A stretch of 64,000 bases of DNA. Origin: Megasphaera elsdenii (GTDB lineage: Bacteria > Bacillota > Negativicutes > Veillonellales > Megasphaeraceae). A program made the position numbers and the translations under genes. The notes below the pieces were generated by a model. That model made no database searches. It worked only from the letters and a program-made list of their open reading frames with translations, and had not been told where the DNA came from. Shown piece by piece: positions 60,899 to 64,000 of this stretch; position 1 is the stretch's first letter, and each line of letters starts with the position of its first letter. The DNA lies in assembly GCF_020539865.1 (NCBI RefSeq), contig NZ_JAJBQV010000007.1, forward strand, positions 1-64,000, read 5' to 3'.

Positions 60899-61888
60899 AT
60901 GGCAAACCAATTTACGACAGATTATTTTGAACATGCAAAATTATATACGGAAAAACACGCCTTTGAATGGTTGCCGGCTGATGACAAACGGCCGTCCATG
61001 CATATCGGTTTTAACATCAATGATCCCTTTTTCAAGCCTTTAGGCGCTGAAATCACGTCGATTCTGGAAACGAATAAAGATATAGCTTTTCATTTCCATG
61101 TTTTTGTCGACAGTTATAGTCCGGAAAATAAGGATAACTTGGAAAAAACGGCCCAAAAATATGGTTGTAATATTTATCTCTATGTCATGGATATGAGTAT
61201 TTATCAGAATTTCCATATCAAAGTCGCTCGCTTTTCACGGGTTACGTATATCCGTATCGTCATGCCTTGGATTCTGCGGCATTATACGGATCATTATTTA
61301 TATCTTGATTCCGATATGATTTGTGTCGGCAGCCTGAAACAATTCTTGACGACCGATTTAGAGGGTAAAGCCATCGGGGCACTGACTTACCATACGCCAG
61401 ATCGTGTTGCTTTCCTCAAGATGAAACAAGATATCTATTTCTCTGATGGTCTGATGTGGATTGATATTAGCGAATGGATAAAGGAAAAAATCACAGAAAA
61501 AGTTTTCAGTTATCAAGGAGCCGATCCGCGGCGATTTAAAGGACAGACACAAGACTTGCTGAATCTTATCATCGATGGAAATATGAAACCCATTCCGAAC
61601 TTGTTCCATCATAAAAATAAAGATTTTAGTGTCCAAGGCATCTTGATTCATTATTCAGGCCGTGACAAGCCATGGGAACTAGTTCTCGATTCGGATGATG
61701 AATTGTGGCGTCATTATTTGGATATTTCTTTTTGGGAAAGTATGCCCAATCCCATGCCTCCTAAGAAGCCTTCGTATTATCATAGCTTCAAAAAAATGGC
61801 CGAAGTTTATGGAGAAAGAGGGGAAACGTGGAAGCGGATTCAATGCCTGTTCTGGTATAGTGTACTTAAAATCAGATATAAATTATAG
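60899..61888 (+). CDS. GT8 glycosyltransferase (LPS galactosyl/glucosyl transferase type)
   Basis: A 329-residue GT8 protein of the RfaI/RfaJ kind. HIGFNINDPFFKPLGAEITSILETN starts the fold, YLYLDSDMICVGSLKQF has the DxD site, DGLMWIDISEWI and GQTQDLLNLII follow, and ILIHYSGRDKPW is the C-terminal hallmark. It likely adds a hexose to the LPS outer core from UDP-glucose or UDP-galactose. A terminator follows. Confidence 0.92.
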   Translation: MANQFTTDYFEHAKLYTEKHAFEWLPADDKRPSMHIGFNINDPFFKPLGAEITSILETNKDIAFHFHVFVDSYSPENKDNLEKTAQKYGCNIYLYVMDMSIYQNFHIKVARFSRVTYIRIVMPWILRHYTDHYLYLDSDMICVGSLKQFLTTDLEGKAIGALTYHTPDRVAFLKMKQDIYFSDGLMWIDISEWIKEKITEKVFSYQGADPRRFKGQTQDLLNLIIDGNMKPIPNLFHHKNKDFSVQGILIHYSGRDKPWELVLDSDDELWRHYLDISFWESMPNPMPPKKPSYYHSFKKMAEVYGERGETWKRIQCLFWYSVLKIRYKL

Positions 61889-61894
61889 TTAACT

Positions 61895-61942
61895 AAAGGC
61901 TATCGCATGATGTTTTCAAGTAACGGGCGAAGCCTTTTTATT
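61895..61942 (+). terminator. Terminator after the GT8 gene
   Basis: AAAGGCT (61895-61901) pairs with AGCCTTT (61931-61937), with inner TCGC/GCGA, then TTTATT. Confidence 0.75.
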
Positions 61943-61969
61943 CTATTGAGGATAGATAAAGATTTTATA

Positions 61970-61978
61970 TGATATAAT
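61970..61978 (+). promoter_or_regulatory. ugd promoter, extended -10
   Basis: TGATATAAT is a perfect extended -10. The -35 is weak (TTGAGG at 61946-61951, 21 bp). Confidence 0.5.
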
Positions 61979-62008
61979 AATAAATATAATAAGAAAGTGG
62001 GAAGTCAT

Positions 62009-63175
62009 ATGAGAATTGCGATTGCTGGCACAGGATATGTGGGTTTATCTGTAAGTATGCTGTTAGCCCAGCATAATGATGTCATTGCTTTAGATATTAT
62101 TCCAGAAAAAGTAAATTTATTAAATGAAGGACAATCTCCGATTATTGATAGCGATATTTCGGCTTTTTTACAGCGTGACGATTTACATTTTAAGGCAACA
62201 TTAGATCCTGTAGAAGCTTTTTCGGATGCAGATTTCGTCATCGTTTCGACGCCGACTAACTATGATCCGCAGAAGAATTTCTTCGATACATCGTCAGTGG
62301 AAACGGTCATCGAAGAAGTGTTAGATATCAATCCAAAAGCCGTCATGGTCATCAAGTCGACAGTTCCCGTTGGCTATACGAAACAGGTAAAAGCACGATA
62401 TCATACGGATAATATCATGTTTTCGCCGGAATTTTTACGAGAAGGAAAAGCACTTTATGATAATCTCCATCCGTCGCGCATCGTCGTCGGCGAACAGTCG
62501 GAACGGGCTAAAGTCTTTGCCAATCTGCTAGCAGAAGGCGCGGTAAAAAAGGATATCCCTATGTTATTTACCGGTTCTACGGAAGCCGAAGCTATCAAAC
62601 TTTTTGCCAATACGTATCTGGCCTTGCGCGTAGCGTATTTTAATGAACTCGATTCGTACGCTGAAATGCGCGGTCTGAGTACAAAGGAAATCATCGAAGG
62701 CGTCTGCCTCGATCCCCGTATTGGTGATTTTTATAATAATCCGTCTTTTGGCTATGGAGGATATTGTCTGCCGAAGGATACGAAGCAGCTTTTAGCCAAT
62801 TACCAGGATGTTCCGCAAAACCTCATTTCGGCTATTGTTGCTGCCAACCGGACGCGAAAAGACCATATTGCTGATATGATTATCGCCAAGAATCCCAACA
62901 TTGTCGGCGTTTATCGGCTGACGATGAAGAGCCATTCGGATAATTTCCGGGCCTCAGCTATTCAGGGTGTCATGAAGCGCATCAAGGCGAAAGGTATTGA
63001 AGTTGTCGTCTACGAACCGACTCTGAAAGACAATGAATTTTTCCATTCCCGTGTTATCCGTAATTTGCATGAATTCAAGGAAATGAGCGATGTTATTATT
63101 TCTAACCGTTGGGCTGAAGAACTCAGCGATGTTCGTGATAAAGTCTATACGCGAGATATTTTTGATCGTGATTGA
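62009..63175 (+). CDS. ugd: UDP-glucose 6-dehydrogenase
   Basis: A 388-residue Ugd of the short type (as in Klebsiella). [19 protein letters not shown] is the NAD site, [16 protein letters not shown] and [19 protein letters not shown] follow, and [12 protein letters not shown] holds the catalytic Cys. It makes UDP-glucuronate from UDP-glucose. ATG 62009 is chosen with GTGGGAAG upstream rather than GTG 61997. It is followed 11 bases later by an epimerase that uses its product. Confidence 0.96.
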   Translation: MRIAIAGTGYVGLSVSMLLAQHNDVIALDIIPEKVNLLNEGQSPIIDSDISAFLQRDDLHFKATLDPVEAFSDADFVIVSTPTNYDPQKNFFDTSSVETVIEEVLDINPKAVMVIKSTVPVGYTKQVKARYHTDNIMFSPEFLREGKALYDNLHPSRIVVGEQSERAKVFANLLAEGAVKKDIPMLFTGSTEAEAIKLFANTYLALRVAYFNELDSYAEMRGLSTKEIIEGVCLDPRIGDFYNNPSFGYGGYCLPKDTKQLLANYQDVPQNLISAIVAANRTRKDHIADMIIAKNPNIVGVYRLTMKSHSDNFRASAIQGVMKRIKAKGIEVVVYEPTLKDNEFFHSRVIRNLHEFKEMSDVIISNRWAEELSDVRDKVYTRDIFDRD

Positions 63176-63186
63176 AGGGAGATTCG

Positions 63187-64000
63187 ATGATAATGGCAGA
63201 TTTTAAATCTTTTGACAGTACAAATAAAGTCTTGATTACCGGTGCCGCCGGTTTCATTGGTTTCCATTTAGCCAAGCGGTTGCTGACCACGGGGGCTACT
63301 ATCTTTGGGTTTGACAACCTCAATGACTACTATGACGTTTCTTTGAAAGAAAGCCGGCTGAATATTCTTCGACAGTTCCCGGAATTTACCTTTGTCAAAG
63401 GAGATTTGGCGGACGAAAAAGCTGTTAATGGCATATTTGAGTCTTTTCGGCCGGATATTGTTGTGAATTTGGCGGCTCAAGCTGGGGTACGTTATAGTAT
63501 CGACCATCCTCGTTCCTATATTGAGTCTAATATCATTGGCTTTTTTTACGTGCTTGAAGCTTGCCGCCATCATAAAGTAGACCATTTGCTCTTTGCGTCC
63601 AGTTCGTCTGTCTACGGAAACCAGAAGAAGACGCCTTTTTCGACGACGGACAATGTTGACCATCCCATCAGTCTTTATGCGGCAACGAAAAAATCAGACG
63701 AACTGATGGCCTATACCTATAGCCATCTCTATGGGATTCCTGCGACAGGGTTGCGTTTCTTTACGGTCTATGGACCATATGGGCGTCCAGATATGGCCTA
63801 TTTCAAATTTGCCAACAAAATCCGTAAAGGAGAGTCTATTCAGATTTACAACCACGGCGATATGTATCGCGATTTCACTTATGTCGATGACATCGTCACG
63901 GGCATTGAAAATATGCTCTGTAATCCGCCGAAAGAAAATGAGCTGGGCGACCGCTATAAGATCTACAATATCGGCAACCACAAGCCGGAACAGCTCATGC
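63187..64000 (+). CDS. NAD-dependent epimerase, UDP-glucuronate 4-epimerase-like (3' end beyond window)
   Basis: 271 codons of an extended SDR are visible and open to the window edge. ITGAAGFIGFHLAKRLL is the NAD motif, FDNLNDYYDVSLKESRL is the run typical of UDP-glucuronate/UDP-GalA epimerases, SSSSVYGNQKKTPFS and YAATKKSDE supply Ser and YxxxK, and RFFTVYGPYGRPDMAYFKFA follows. With Ugd it should give UDP-galacturonate. ATG 63187 has GAAGGGAGA upstream; ATG 63193 is possible. Confidence 0.92.
   Translation, partial: MIMADFKSFDSTNKVLITGAAGFIGFHLAKRLLTTGATIFGFDNLNDYYDVSLKESRLNILRQFPEFTFVKGDLADEKAVNGIFESFRPDIVVNLAAQAGVRYSIDHPRSYIESNIIGFFYVLEACRHHKVDHLLFASSSSVYGNQKKTPFSTTDNVDHPISLYAATKKSDELMAYTYSHLYGIPATGLRFFTVYGPYGRPDMAYFKFANKIRKGESIQIYNHGDMYRDFTYVDDIVTGIENMLCNPPKENELGDRYKIYNIGNHKPEQLM

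Overview
The window is a chromosomal stretch of a diderm (outer-membrane) Firmicute of the class Negativicutes. Megasphaera is my best guess, from gene order, codon use and moderate GC, but I could not run a search. Gram-positive-style operons (uppS-cdsA-dxr-rseP-ispG-proS; yicC-remA-gmk-rpoZ-coaBC; priA-def-fmt-rsmB-rlmN-prpC-prkC-rsgA-rpe) sit beside an outer-membrane glycan locus with an O-antigen-ligase-type protein. S-box (SAM) and RFN (FMN) riboswitches are present. No rRNA, tRNA or CRISPR array was seen.

Layout. 0-0.4 kb: what looks like the right end of an IS200/IS605 (TnpB-type) element, followed by the 3' remnant of a siderophore/cobalamin-type ABC ATPase. 0.4-7 kb: polyphosphate module (Ppx/GppA-HD enzyme, a divergent degenerate Ppx-HD paralogue, Ppk1) and a secreted 3D-domain wall protein. 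7-17 kb: translation and envelope run rpsB-tsf-pyrH-frr-(small ORF)-uppS-cdsA-dxr-rseP-ispG-proS. 17-24 kb: MarR regulator, an unknown protein, MazG, HU, a MGDG-synthase-like glycosyltransferase, a TauE-type permease, an SDR, and a DUF697-like/YkvA pair. 24-29 kb: thioesterase, murI, a membrane protein, a CofE-like protein, rdgB, yfcE-like, speD and a class II aldolase. 29-34 kb: rqcH, then yicC-remA-gmk-rpoZ-coaBC. 34-37 kb: an oppositely oriented coiled-coil gene and SAM-riboswitch-controlled metK. 37-48 kb: priA through rpe. 48-50.7 kb: FMN-riboswitch-controlled ribD-ribE-ribH. 50.8-64 kb: lipopolysaccharide/surface glycan locus with six glycosyltransferases, a sulfatase-fold membrane transferase, an O-antigen-ligase-like protein, a PIG-L deacetylase fusion, ugd, and a UDP-glucuronate epimerase cut by the window edge.

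How it works together. Most genes are housekeeping and lie in long, tightly packed plus-strand operons with short gaps or ATGA-type overlaps. Several terminators overlap the next promoter, so intergenic space is very compact. No gene-free stretch exceeds 300 bases; the two longest (about 280-300 bases) are filled by the riboswitches. The accessory interest lies in the IS remnant, a family of related hairpins (GGCTGTC stems) with flanking CATCAAAC-type repeats, several conserved-unknown genes, and the more AT-rich glycan locus at the right end, whose last two genes should make UDP-glucuronate and UDP-galacturonate.
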